From Oscillospiraceae bacterium (GTDB taxonomy: Bacteria > Bacillota > Clostridia > Oscillospirales > Ruminococcaceae), in NCBI GenBank assembly GCA_017828935.1, contig JAGAUG010000037.1, positions 1 to 6,224 of the forward strand: a stretch of 6,224 nucleotides of DNA, written 5' to 3'. Below the pieces are notes generated by a model. The model worked only from the letters and a program-made list of their open reading frames with translations. It had not been told where the DNA came from and did no database searches. This document shows, one piece after another, positions 1-6,177 of this stretch (positions are counted from its first letter, which is position 1; each line of letters begins with the position of its first letter). The translations under genes were made by a program, and so were the position numbers.

Positions 1-280
1 TGTTACCACATCTGAAATAGGATATACACCTGCAACAAACTCACCTGATGCATTTTTACTTTGATACTTACGAGTTCTTTCCAATGGTGATGTTATTGTT
101 CTGCATGCTCTATCTGCAATATTTTCATTTCTCCGTTTAATATTTTCTTCTTTCCATTCCGCATTTTGTACAACTTCTGATGTTATTACGAACTGAACGG
201 ATTTCAAATGTTGCACTTTTACATCCCAAGGTTTATTTGAATTTTGAGAATTATCAGATACAGGCTTAGGAATTATATTT
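1..280 (-). pseudogene. Possible C-terminal remnant of a DUF262/DUF1524 (GmrSD-like) restriction protein, in frame with mutS
   Basis: After a serine- and asparagine-rich stretch (PVSDNSQNSNK) the minus-strand frame continues with HLKSVQFVITSEVV, then NAEWKEENIKRRNENIADRA and CRTI. The pattern W-x-EE-x-I-x(2)-R with a following helix is what I recall from the C-terminal end of DUF1524 domains in DUF262-type type IV restriction proteins (GmrSD/BrxU). The later GEFVAGVYPISDVVT could begin the extra C-terminal domain that some of these carry. None of it resembles a MutS C-terminus. No stop codon occurs before the window edge, so the end lies outside. The junction cannot be placed better than about 230-300. 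The family assignment is from memory of motif patterns and is tentative; that the tail is not MutS is firmer. Confidence 0.45.
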
Positions 281-1825
281 GACTCTAAAGACGACAAAAT
301 TTGTTTTGCTCGGGTTATAACTATATCTGGAATTCCTGCTAATTTTGAAACTTCGAGGCCGTAGCTCTTATCTGTGCTAGTTGGAACGATCCGATGTAAA
401 AAAGTTATATCGTCTCCATTTTTCTTTACAGCAACACTGAAATTTTTTGTATTAGAAAGTCTATTAGGTAACTCAGAAAGTTCATGATAGTGAGTTGCAA
501 ATAAAGTTTTTCCCCCACCAAACTCATCAGATGCAATATGTTCTACGATTGCTTCGGCGATGCTCATCCCGTCGTAAGTAGAAGTTCCTCTTCCAATTTC
601 GTCTAAAATAATTAAACTCTTAGGCGTCATATTATTTAATATATAAGCGATTTCTGTCATCTCGACCATAAAAGTTGACAAACCAGAAGACAAATCGTCT
701 GAGAATCCGATTCTAGTAAAGATTCCGTCAACTACTCCAAGATGAGCAAAGCTAGCAGGAACAAAGCAACCTATTTGAGCCATCAAAACAATTAAAGCAA
801 CTTGTCTCATATATGTTGATTTTCCGGCCATATTTGGACCAGTAATAATAGATATTTTATTTGTTTTTAGATCAATATTTGTATCATTAGAAACAAATGG
901 TGCGTTTTTTAGGAGCGACTCAACGATGGGGTGCCTACCTTCTTTAATATTTATGATATCTGAATTATCAACAATCGGTTTTATGTAATTATTTTTGGTA
1001 GCTATATTAGCAAACGAACAAATAACGTCAAGATGAGAAATTGCTGACGCAGTCTTTTGGATCCTAACACTGTTATTAGCGATATTATTTATAATTTTAT
1101 TATATATTTCGATTTCTAAATTGATAACTATATCGCTAGCAGAAAGAATTTTTTCTTCGATAACTTTTAGCTCTTCGATTATAAATCGCTCACAGTTAGA
1201 AAGTGTTTGTTTTCTAATATAATTTTCAGGAACTTTATTTAAAAACGAATTTGAAATTTCTATGTAATATCCAAAAACTTTATTATATTTTATTTTTAAA
1301 TTTTTGATTCCAGTTCTAGCTTTTTCGTCGGTTTCTATTTTTGATATATAATTTTTAGAATTTTTTAATATATCTCGATATTCATCAACAGAGATATTAA
1401 AGCCTTCTTTAATAATCTCGCCATCTCTTAAAAGTGCTGGTGGAGTTTCTGTTATTGCGTCGTCGATTAATTTATAAATATCTTCTAATAAATCTATTTG
1501 ATTATTTAATTTTGTTAGCAAACTAGATTTTAAACTAGATAAAGCTTGTTTAAGTTTAAATATATTTTTTATAGTATATTTAAAAGACAAAAGCTCTCTC
1601 GGAGAAATCGTTTTAAATACAATTTTTGTCAATAGCCTTTCTATATCAAAGATCCCTGAAAAAGAATCAGTCAAATCTAATCTTGATAGAGAATTTTTTA
1701 CAAGTTCTTCAACAGCATCTAATCGTTCGTTAATTACGACTGAATTAACTAAAGGTTGCTCAATATATTTTTTTATCATTCTCTTGCCCATTGGCGTTTT
1801 TGTCTTATCAAGAACACCCAGTAAA

Positions 1826-1833
1826 GATTTTTC
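1826..1833 (-). other. Frameshift site in mutS
   Basis: The MutS protein is in one minus-strand frame down to about here and in another from here on. On the coding strand the sequence is AAGAAAAATCTTTACTGG. Read straight it gives KKNLYW and then a stop at 1778-1776. Adding one base at the A5 run gives KKKSLLGVLDKTKTPMG, which is the normal MutS sequence at the entry to the lever domain. The lesion is therefore a one-base deletion, probably in the short A tract (T5 at 1828-1832 on the plus strand). The next in-frame ATG (1791) has no Shine-Dalgarno sequence, so internal reinitiation is unlikely. Confidence 0.85.
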
Positions 1834-2723
1834 TTATCTTGGTTTTTTATATCAGCAGTTATCTCTAGATTTTTTTTAGCAGCTAAATCTAAAGACATAT
1901 ACTGAGACTCTAAATAAAAATTGAGCGACGAAAGATTTTTAAAACAGGCTTTATAAGTAAAATTTAAATATTTTATAAGCGCTCCTAGAGCTATTATTGA
2001 CGGCGAGTTGTTACTAAAAAAGCCTAGCTCAGAAAGTGTTTGTTTTTCGAAATATTCAAGTATATCTTGTGTTGATTTTTCGAGATCAAACTCAGACTCT
2101 TCAGATATATTAATAATTGCATTTAATTTTATTTTAATAAATTTTTTAATTAAATTATATTTTGAAATTTTAGAATTTGTTAAAATTTCACACGGAAAAA
2201 AAGACGAAAGCTCGTTGATTAATTTTCTTTCTAGATCTGTATTTTTTTGAGATTCTTTGTTTGTTATATCTGATATGAAAACTTCTCCGGTTGAAACATC
2301 ACAAAAACAAACACCAAAACCTGAGTCATCAAAATATATCGAAGCTAAGAAATTATTTCTTTCGTCGTCTAACATATTTCCGTCGGTTACTGTCCCTGGA
2401 GTTATGACGCGAACTACGTCTCGTTTAACAAGGCCTCTTGTTTCGTTAGGATCTTCGAGTTGCTCACAAATGGCTATTTTATAGCCCTTGCTAATTAATT
2501 TAGAGATATAAGATTCGCTGCTAACGTAAGGAATTCCGCACATTGGAGCTCGTTGTTCTAAGCCGCAGTCTCGACCTGTCAGCGTTAGCTCAAGTTCTTT
2601 AGAAATTACTTTTGCGTCGTCAAAAAACATTTCATAAAAATCGCCTAGTCTAAAAAACAAGATATAGTCTTTATATTTATCTTTTATTTCAATGTATTGT
2701 CTCATCATTGGTGATAAATTTAC

Positions 2724-2738
2724 CATACAAACCATCCT
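2724..2738 (-). promoter_or_regulatory. Ribosome binding site and preferred start codon of mutS
   Basis: On the minus strand AGGATGG (2738-2732) is followed by five bases and ATG at 2726-2724. Two earlier in-frame ATGs (2744, 2735) would add MFRMVC or MVC and have no comparable Shine-Dalgarno sequence at proper distance; the one at 2735 lies inside it. The site therefore decides for the start giving MVNLSPMM. Confidence 0.65.
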
Positions 2739-2762
2739 AAACATATTTATTAATATAATAAT

Positions 2763-2791
2763 ATATTAATATTAAATATCGAATTTGTCAA
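2763..2791 (-). promoter_or_regulatory. Candidate sigma-A promoter of mutS
   Basis: Reading the minus strand, a perfect TTGACA (2791-2786) is followed by 17 bases and TAATAT (2768-2763), a four-of-six match to TATAAT. Transcription would start near 2756, giving a leader of about 30 bases before ATG 2726. The -35 box is convincing in this AT-rich spacer; the -10 is weaker, and TATTAT at 2763-2758 is an alternative with a 22-base spacer. Confidence 0.5.
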
Positions 2792-2972
2792 ATTTTTTTC
2801 TCAAACTAGATTTTATTTTTAAATAGAATTTATTAAAAAAATTGGGTTGATAACTTGAGATCTGAGCTTCCCAAAAAAAATATTAAGCTAGGCTGATAAA
2901 TATGTTGACTTATAATATCAATATTATTTTTAATTATTAATAATTTTCCAAAAAAATTTTTTTGTTTTCAAG

Positions 2973-2982
2973 ATTCGATAAA
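2973..2982 (+). promoter_or_regulatory. Spo0A-box-like site upstream of spoIIE
   Basis: ATTCGATAAA matches eight of ten positions of TTTCGACAAA, the reverse complement of the 0A box TTTGTCGAAA, and six of seven of its core TTCGACA. It would lie about 70 bases before the predicted spoIIE transcription start, where activator sites lie at known Spo0A-dependent promoters. A single two-mismatch match in AT-rich DNA is weak alone; position and gene identity give it weight. Confidence 0.35.
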
Positions 2983-3008
2983 AACATCTAAAATAAGCTA
3001 TCTAATTT

Positions 3009-3041
3009 ATGACAGGATTTTTATATTTTTTAATATATAAT
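3009..3041 (+). promoter_or_regulatory. Candidate Spo0A-type spoIIE promoter with 21-bp spacer
   Basis: ATGACA (3009-3014, five of six to TTGACA) and a perfect TATAAT (3036-3041) are separated by 21 bases. The B. subtilis spoIIE and spoIIG promoters are sigma-A promoters with hexamers unusually far apart (21-22 bp) that need Spo0A~P. The start point would be about 3048, 47 bases before the ATG. TATAAT-like hexamers are common here, and a 16-bp spaced TAATAT (3031-3036) is an alternative. Confidence 0.4.
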
Positions 3042-3077
3042 ATTTATATTAAATTTTAATATAAAATAATATAAATT

Positions 3078-3084
3078 GGTGGTG
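3078..3084 (+). promoter_or_regulatory. Ribosome binding site of spoIIE
   Basis: GGTGGTG lies 10 bases upstream of ATG 3095. It is a weaker match to the anti-Shine-Dalgarno sequence than the AGGAGGTG sites at the right end of the window, and its spacing is long. No other start codon in this frame lies near it, so it supports ATG 3095. Confidence 0.55.
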
Positions 3085-3094
3085 TTTTTTTGAG

Positions 3095-5434
3095 ATGAAA
3101 AATTTTAATAATCTAAATAATTTAAATAATTTAAACGAATCCGAAGATATTTTAAATCTAGAAGAAGATATATTTAAATATCAGTTTTTAAATTTAATAA
3201 TTAGTTTTTTGTTTTCGATCAGTAATATTTGTGGGCGGATTTCGCCGTTTGGTGTAGCAATTTGTGCTTGCGCTTCAAAAGAATATTGTTTAGCTACTTC
3301 GATAGGGGCTTTGTTTGGATATCTAATATCTAGCCAAAATAATATAATTTATATAGTTTCTATAATTTTAATTACAGTAGCTAGATTTGTTTTTGAAAAT
3401 AATAAAAAAATTTTGTCTCCGGGTATGTTAAGTTTATCTTTTTTTTCTTGTAGTTTTATTTTTATGATAATTTTTGATGAACTTAATTTTTATAATATTT
3501 TAATAAATTTTTCTGAGTCAGTGATGCTTGGGGGAGTTGTATTTTTTTTAGATAATTTAAAAAAAATTTTAAAAAATAAAATATCTTACAGTGGACTTTC
3601 TAACGATCAGATAACGACGATATTAATTTGTATAAATTTATTATTAATACCATTGATGTCTATAAATTTTTTAGATGTTTCTATTGGAAAGATTTTAGCT
3701 ATATATATTATATTATTTATAGCTCTTAATTTAGAGCCTCAAACTAGCGGGTGTGTTGGGATGATTATAAGTTTGGCGATATTATTAAGCGGCTGTGAAA
3801 ATAATAGTTATATTATATTATCTTACGGATTGGGCGCGTTTGTTTCGTCTTTAGCTAAGAAATATAAATCTATCGGTGTAGCGAATGTATTTTTAATTAT
3901 TAATAGTTTAACATATATTTTAGTAGGAATCATCAAAGAAGAAAATATATTTTTAAATCTTATCGAAATAATTATTTCTTGTTTTTTATTTGTTATAACT
4001 TCTAAATATTTAAAAAATAAATTTTTTTTATTTAAAGAAAAAAATTTAGATATTATAAGTTGCGAGAATGCCAAAAACTTGATGTTTCTAAAGCTTTATT
4101 TTGCTTCTGATACTTTACAAGATATTGCGAATACAACACAAAAATTGTCTGATAGACTTTCTAAAGATTTCGAGCCAACTATCGAAGATATTTATAATAA
4201 ATGTGCTGATAAAATTTGTAAGACATGTAATCTAAGAATGTTTTGTTGGAGTGCATCCTATAACGATATTATTAATAGTTTTAATAATATGACAAGTGTT
4301 TTAAAAACAAACGGGAAGATAAATTTATCTGATGTTTCGAACTTTATGAAACAAAAATGTAAGAATTTAGACGAAATAGTTTATTTTGTTAACGAAAATT
4401 ATAATAAGCTTATATCTCAAAAAGGTGTAAACAGAAAGGTTGACGAAATTAGGAGTGTTATAACAGATCAATTCGACGGAATTTCTGTTATGTTAAAAGA
4501 ACTTGCTGAAGAATTTGGCGAAATTTTTGAGTTTGATAAACAAACAGCGATTAGAGCTAAAAAAGTTTTATTAGATTTAGGATTTAAAGTTTTATCGATA
4601 ACAGCGTTTTTGGATAAATATAATAGACTAACTATCGAAGCTATAACGAGTCCGGTTTTAATTAAAAATTTAGATTATATAAATAAAAAAATATATTTAA
4701 AACTATCGGAAGTGTGTAATAAAGATTTTGAGATACCGTCGATTGTTAAGTCAAATCAAAGTTATAAAATAACTATAATCGAAAAAGCAGTATATCAGAT
4801 AGATTTTGGAGCAACGCAGTTGTCTTGTAATAATTTTAAAGACTGTGGAGACGCTTATAATTATTTTGTTGATTCAAAAGGTCGAGCTTATATGATTCTT
4901 AGCGACGGGATGGGGACAGGCAGTCAAGCTGCGGTTGATGGAGCGATGACAGCTGGATTATTATCTAAATTAATAAAATCTGGTTTTGATTTTGAAGCGG
5001 CTTCTAAAATAGTAAACTCAGCTTTGTTAATAAAACCAGGAGAGGAATCTTTGTCTACTATTGACGTCGCTAGTATTGATCTTTATACAGGCCAAGTTGA
5101 TATATTTAAAGCGGGCGCTGCGCCGACATTCACAAAAAAATCAGATAAAATATTAGAAATAGATTCTACGACCTTACCAGCAGGGATTTTAAGAGGTCTT
5201 TCGTTCGATAAAAAAACGATAGTTTTAAAAAATAAAGATATTATAATAATGGTTTCAGACGGAGTAACAAATAACGAATATAATTGGATTTACGACGAGC
5301 TAAAAGATTTTAAATATAATATCAGCGCTAAAGAATTATCAAAAAAAATTGCTCTTGAGTCAAAGTTTAGAAACAAATTACATCACGATGACGACGTAAC
5401 AGTATTAGTTGGAATAATCTCGAAAGGGGCATAG
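3095..5434 (+). CDS. spoIIE: Stage II sporulation protein E (SpoIIE), membrane-bound PP2C-type serine phosphatase
   Basis: SpoIIE sits at the polar division septum through FtsZ and dephosphorylates the anti-anti-sigma factor SpoIIAA, releasing sigma-F in the forespore. The 779 residues have the family layout. A short polar N-terminus is followed by about ten hydrophobic segments between residues 31 and 303. A regulatory linker (about 320-560) holds a cysteine cluster (C370, C375, C378, C384 followed by W385). The PP2C domain (about 565-779) shows the metal-binding motifs SDGMGTG (D604), STIDVASID near 654-662, SDG (721-723) and HHDDDVTVLV (763-772). LPAGIL at 694-699 and the motif order match B. 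subtilis SpoIIE, which is only slightly longer (about 827 residues). All catalytic aspartates appear present and no frameshift is seen, so the gene looks functional. ATG 3095 is the only start near the ribosome binding site. The next gene begins five bases after the stop. Confidence 0.96.
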   Translation: MKNFNNLNNLNNLNESEDILNLEEDIFKYQFLNLIISFLFSISNICGRISPFGVAICACASKEYCLATSIGALFGYLISSQNNIIYIVSIILITVARFVFENNKKILSPGMLSLSFFSCSFIFMIIFDELNFYNILINFSESVMLGGVVFFLDNLKKILKNKISYSGLSNDQITTILICINLLLIPLMSINFLDVSIGKILAIYIILFIALNLEPQTSGCVGMIISLAILLSGCENNSYIILSYGLGAFVSSLAKKYKSIGVANVFLIINSLTYILVGIIKEENIFLNLIEIIISCFLFVITSKYLKNKFFLFKEKNLDIISCENAKNLMFLKLYFASDTLQDIANTTQKLSDRLSKDFEPTIEDIYNKCADKICKTCNLRMFCWSASYNDIINSFNNMTSVLKTNGKINLSDVSNFMKQKCKNLDEIVYFVNENYNKLISQKGVNRKVDEIRSVITDQFDGISVMLKELAEEFGEIFEFDKQTAIRAKKVLLDLGFKVLSITAFLDKYNRLTIEAITSPVLIKNLDYINKKIYLKLSEVCNKDFEIPSIVKSNQSYKITIIEKAVYQIDFGATQLSCNNFKDCGDAYNYFVDSKGRAYMILSDGMGTGSQAAVDGAMTAGLLSKLIKSGFDFEAASKIVNSALLIKPGEESLSTIDVASIDLYTGQVDIFKAGAAPTFTKKSDKILEIDSTTLPAGILRGLSFDKKTIVLKNKDIIIMVSDGVTNNEYNWIYDELKDFKYNISAKELSKKIALESKFRNKLHHDDDVTVLVGIISKGA
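3107..3133 (+). repeat. Three tandem 9-bp units encoding Asn-Asn-Leu
   Basis: AATAATCTA is followed by two copies of AATAATTTA, giving NNLNNLNNL at residues 5-13 of SpoIIE. The units differ by one base. Being a multiple of three, gain or loss of a unit would keep the frame. The stretch lies in the cytoplasmic N-terminal tail ahead of the first membrane segment. Confidence 0.8.
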
Positions 5435-5439
5435 ATATC

Positions 5440-5961
5440 TTGATAAAAATAATATTGTTTGGAGATCTTGAAGATAAAAAAATAACGAAGTTGCTTATAA
5501 ATAATTTAGAAGGCAAGTATAATATTACTTATCAGGCTCCAAAAACTATAATATCATATACAGTTAAGAATTTTTCTCAAGAAATATTAATAATCGAAAC
5601 TGACTCTTTAGAGATTATAGACAGCTTTAATACTATTATAATATTTAAAAATAATATTAAAAATAATATAAATTTAAAAATAAAAAACGATGTGAATATA
5701 ATAGTATTTTCTCAAAATATAAAAGCTATAAAGTTTTTAAATAAATCTCGGCTTAAAAATATTATAACTTTTGGGTATAAATTAACTGATAGTTTAACTT
5801 TTTCTAGTTCTGATTCTGAGACAAAAACTATATGTTTACAAAGACAAGTTAAAGCTTTAACAGGTAAGATTATTGAGCCATTTGAGTTGAGTATAAAAAA
5901 TAAAATTAATATTTTTGATTTATTACCGATTTACGGTGTAAAAATATTATTAGAGAGATAG
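5440..5961 (+). CDS. Hypothetical protein, 173 residues, downstream of spoIIE
   Basis: I do not recognise a named family. The start is TTG 5440: AAAGGGG (5423-5429) lies 10 bases upstream and no ATG or GTG is available in the frame near it. The protein is rich in Ile, Asn and Lys, with alternating beta-like and helical stretches (IKIILFGD at the start, EILIIETD near residue 48, NIIVFSQN near 88), suggesting a soluble alpha/beta fold. There is no signal peptide or clear membrane segment. The best-defined part is C-terminal: NIITFGYKLTDSLTFSSSD, then ICLQRQVKALTGKIIEPFEL. I associate this with uncharacterised proteins of Clostridia (pattern TxG-x(4)-D-x-LT-x-SS, QR, G-x-x-IEP-x-E), from memory only. 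It is almost certainly cotranscribed with spoIIE and ends in a terminator. In many Firmicutes the gene after spoIIE is tilS, but this protein has no TilS SGGxDS loop. Confidence 0.75.
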   Translation: MIKIILFGDLEDKKITKLLINNLEGKYNITYQAPKTIISYTVKNFSQEILIIETDSLEIIDSFNTIIIFKNNIKNNINLKIKNDVNIIVFSQNIKAIKFLNKSRLKNIITFGYKLTDSLTFSSSDSETKTICLQRQVKALTGKIIEPFELSIKNKINIFDLLPIYGVKILLER

Positions 5962-5990
5962 TGTAGATAAATTATACTATCTTTTTTTGT
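5956..5990 (+). terminator. Rho-independent terminator after the spoIIE operon
   Basis: AGATAGTGTA (5956-5965) pairs with TATACTATCT (5973-5982) as a 10-bp stem with one G-U pair and a 7-base loop, followed by a T7 run (5982-5988) and further T-rich sequence to about 6001. The stem begins inside the last codons of the upstream gene and includes its TAG stop, a compact arrangement. Confidence 0.85.
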
Positions 5991-6020
5991 TTTTGTTTTT
6001 TAAACTATATTTTTAAACAA

Positions 6021-6078
6021 AAAAACACTTGACTTTAATAAAATTTTATGATATAATAAGAATGGTTCTAGTGTTTTT
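6021..6078. repeat. Inverted repeat bracketing the promoter
   Basis: AAAAACACT (6021-6029) and AGTGTTTTT (6070-6078) are perfect 9-bp inverted copies separated by 40 bases. The left arm ends on the first base of the -35 box, and the right arm lies just past the predicted start of transcription, so the pair exactly brackets the promoter. It could be a two-site operator for a dimeric regulator. Chance is possible because half of each arm is a homopolymer run. Confidence 0.5.
6029..6057 (+). promoter_or_regulatory. Strong consensus sigma-A promoter
   Basis: TTGACT (6029-6034, five of six) and TATAAT (6052-6057, six of six) are separated by the ideal 17 bases. Transcription should start near 6064, about 44 bases before the first ATG. 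It follows the upstream terminator directly and so defines a new transcription unit. It is the best promoter in the window. Confidence 0.85.
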
Positions 6079-6107
6079 GATATTAAATTTTTAGGAGGTG
6101 GTTGAAT

Positions 6108-6137
6108 ATGATTGATTTATATAAAATTAAAAAATAA
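6108..6137 (+). CDS. Nine-residue mini-ORF, possible leader peptide
   Basis: ATG 6108 lies seven bases after AGGAGGTG (6093-6100), about 44 bases downstream of the predicted transcription start. It encodes only MIDLYKIKK before TAA. A full Shine-Dalgarno sequence at ideal distance makes translation very likely, although the peptide is tiny. The next start is 40 bases after its stop. It may be a leader peptide affecting translation of the next gene, or the remnant of a duplicated gene start (the second start module is nearly identical and exactly 70 bases on). No run of one regulatory amino acid and no attenuator hairpin is visible. Confidence 0.45.
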   Translation: MIDLYKIKK

Positions 6138-6177
6138 AAACAAAATTAATTTTTTAAAATTTAGGAGGTGTTTTATT

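Larger units (their letters stand above)
1..2726 (-). pseudogene. mutS: DNA mismatch repair protein MutS, frameshifted and with replaced C-terminus
   Basis: MutS binds mispaired or looped-out bases and, with MutL, starts mismatch repair. The N-terminal domain has the mismatch-wedge Phe-X-Glu motif (GDFYEMF, F30 and E32 from the chosen start). After the frameshift near base 1830 the other frame carries the lever and clamp (GYYIEISNS, VPENYIRKQTLSNCERF), Walker A GPNMAGKST at 840-814, Walker B LIILDEIGRGTSTYDG around base 600, and FATHYHEL. The start is set at ATG 2726 because AGGATGG lies five bases upstream and MVNLSPMM fits family N-termini; ATGs at 2744 and 2735 are alternatives. MutS similarity ends near residue 812, after AKQILSSLE; the usual 40-60 C-terminal residues (tetramerisation, clamp contact) are missing and a foreign-looking tail follows to the window edge. 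Identity as MutS is certain. Inactivity is inferred from the two lesions, and a single-base sequencing error could explain the first. Confidence 0.9.
2745..3094. other. Divergent intergenic region between mutS and spoIIE
   Basis: This 350-base spacer separates the two divergently transcribed genes and contains no convincing coding sequence or RNA gene. It holds the mutS promoter at its left end and the spoIIE control region at its right end. Between them (about 2845-2900) lies a somewhat less AT-rich patch with a weak 5-bp inverted repeat AGCTT/AAGCT, to which I can assign no function. A perfect A7T7 palindrome bounded by C and G sits at 2949-2964. Confidence 0.6.

Noticed and set aside
1..240. 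Base composition shift as proof of foreign origin of the mutS tail
   Set aside because: By hand count bases 1-240 are about 34% GC, but the genuine MutS ATPase stretch 481-720 is about 37% and the lever region 1081-1320 about 22%. Composition therefore does not separate the tail from mutS.
1826..1836. Programmed ribosomal frameshift in mutS
   Set aside because: The A tract is only five bases long, there is no A-AAA-AAG type heptamer in the right frame, and I see no downstream stimulatory hairpin. MutS is not known to need frameshifting.
2008..2484. Plus-strand open frames of 80 and 75 codons inside mutS
   Set aside because: They lie opposite clearly conserved MutS coding sequence, and their translations look like complementary-strand noise rich in serine.
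2784..2793. TTTGTCAAAT as a second 0A box (eight of ten matches)
   Set aside because: It coincides with a perfect minus-strand TTGACA placed correctly for a mutS promoter, which explains it better, and it is far from the spoIIE start.
2905..2934. A further plus-strand promoter, TTGACT with 18 bases to TTTAAT
   Set aside because: The -10 is imperfect and would add a long leader; hexamers of this kind are expected by chance in such AT-rich DNA. The later 21-bp-spaced pair fits the gene better.
2949..2964. CAAAAAAATTTTTTTG palindrome as a terminator
   Set aside because: An A7T7 stem has no loop and no G-C content, and it lies between two divergent promoters where no transcript should end. It is more likely a rigid or bent A-tract or simple AT bias.
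3823..4074. Minus-strand open frame of 83 codons inside spoIIE
   Set aside because: It is antisense to the membrane domain of spoIIE, a region of long A/T runs where chance open frames are expected.
6142..6153. AAAATTAATTTT palindrome as an attenuator between the mini-ORF and the next gene
   Set aside because: The stem would be purely A-U with no loop and too unstable to act as an attenuator.
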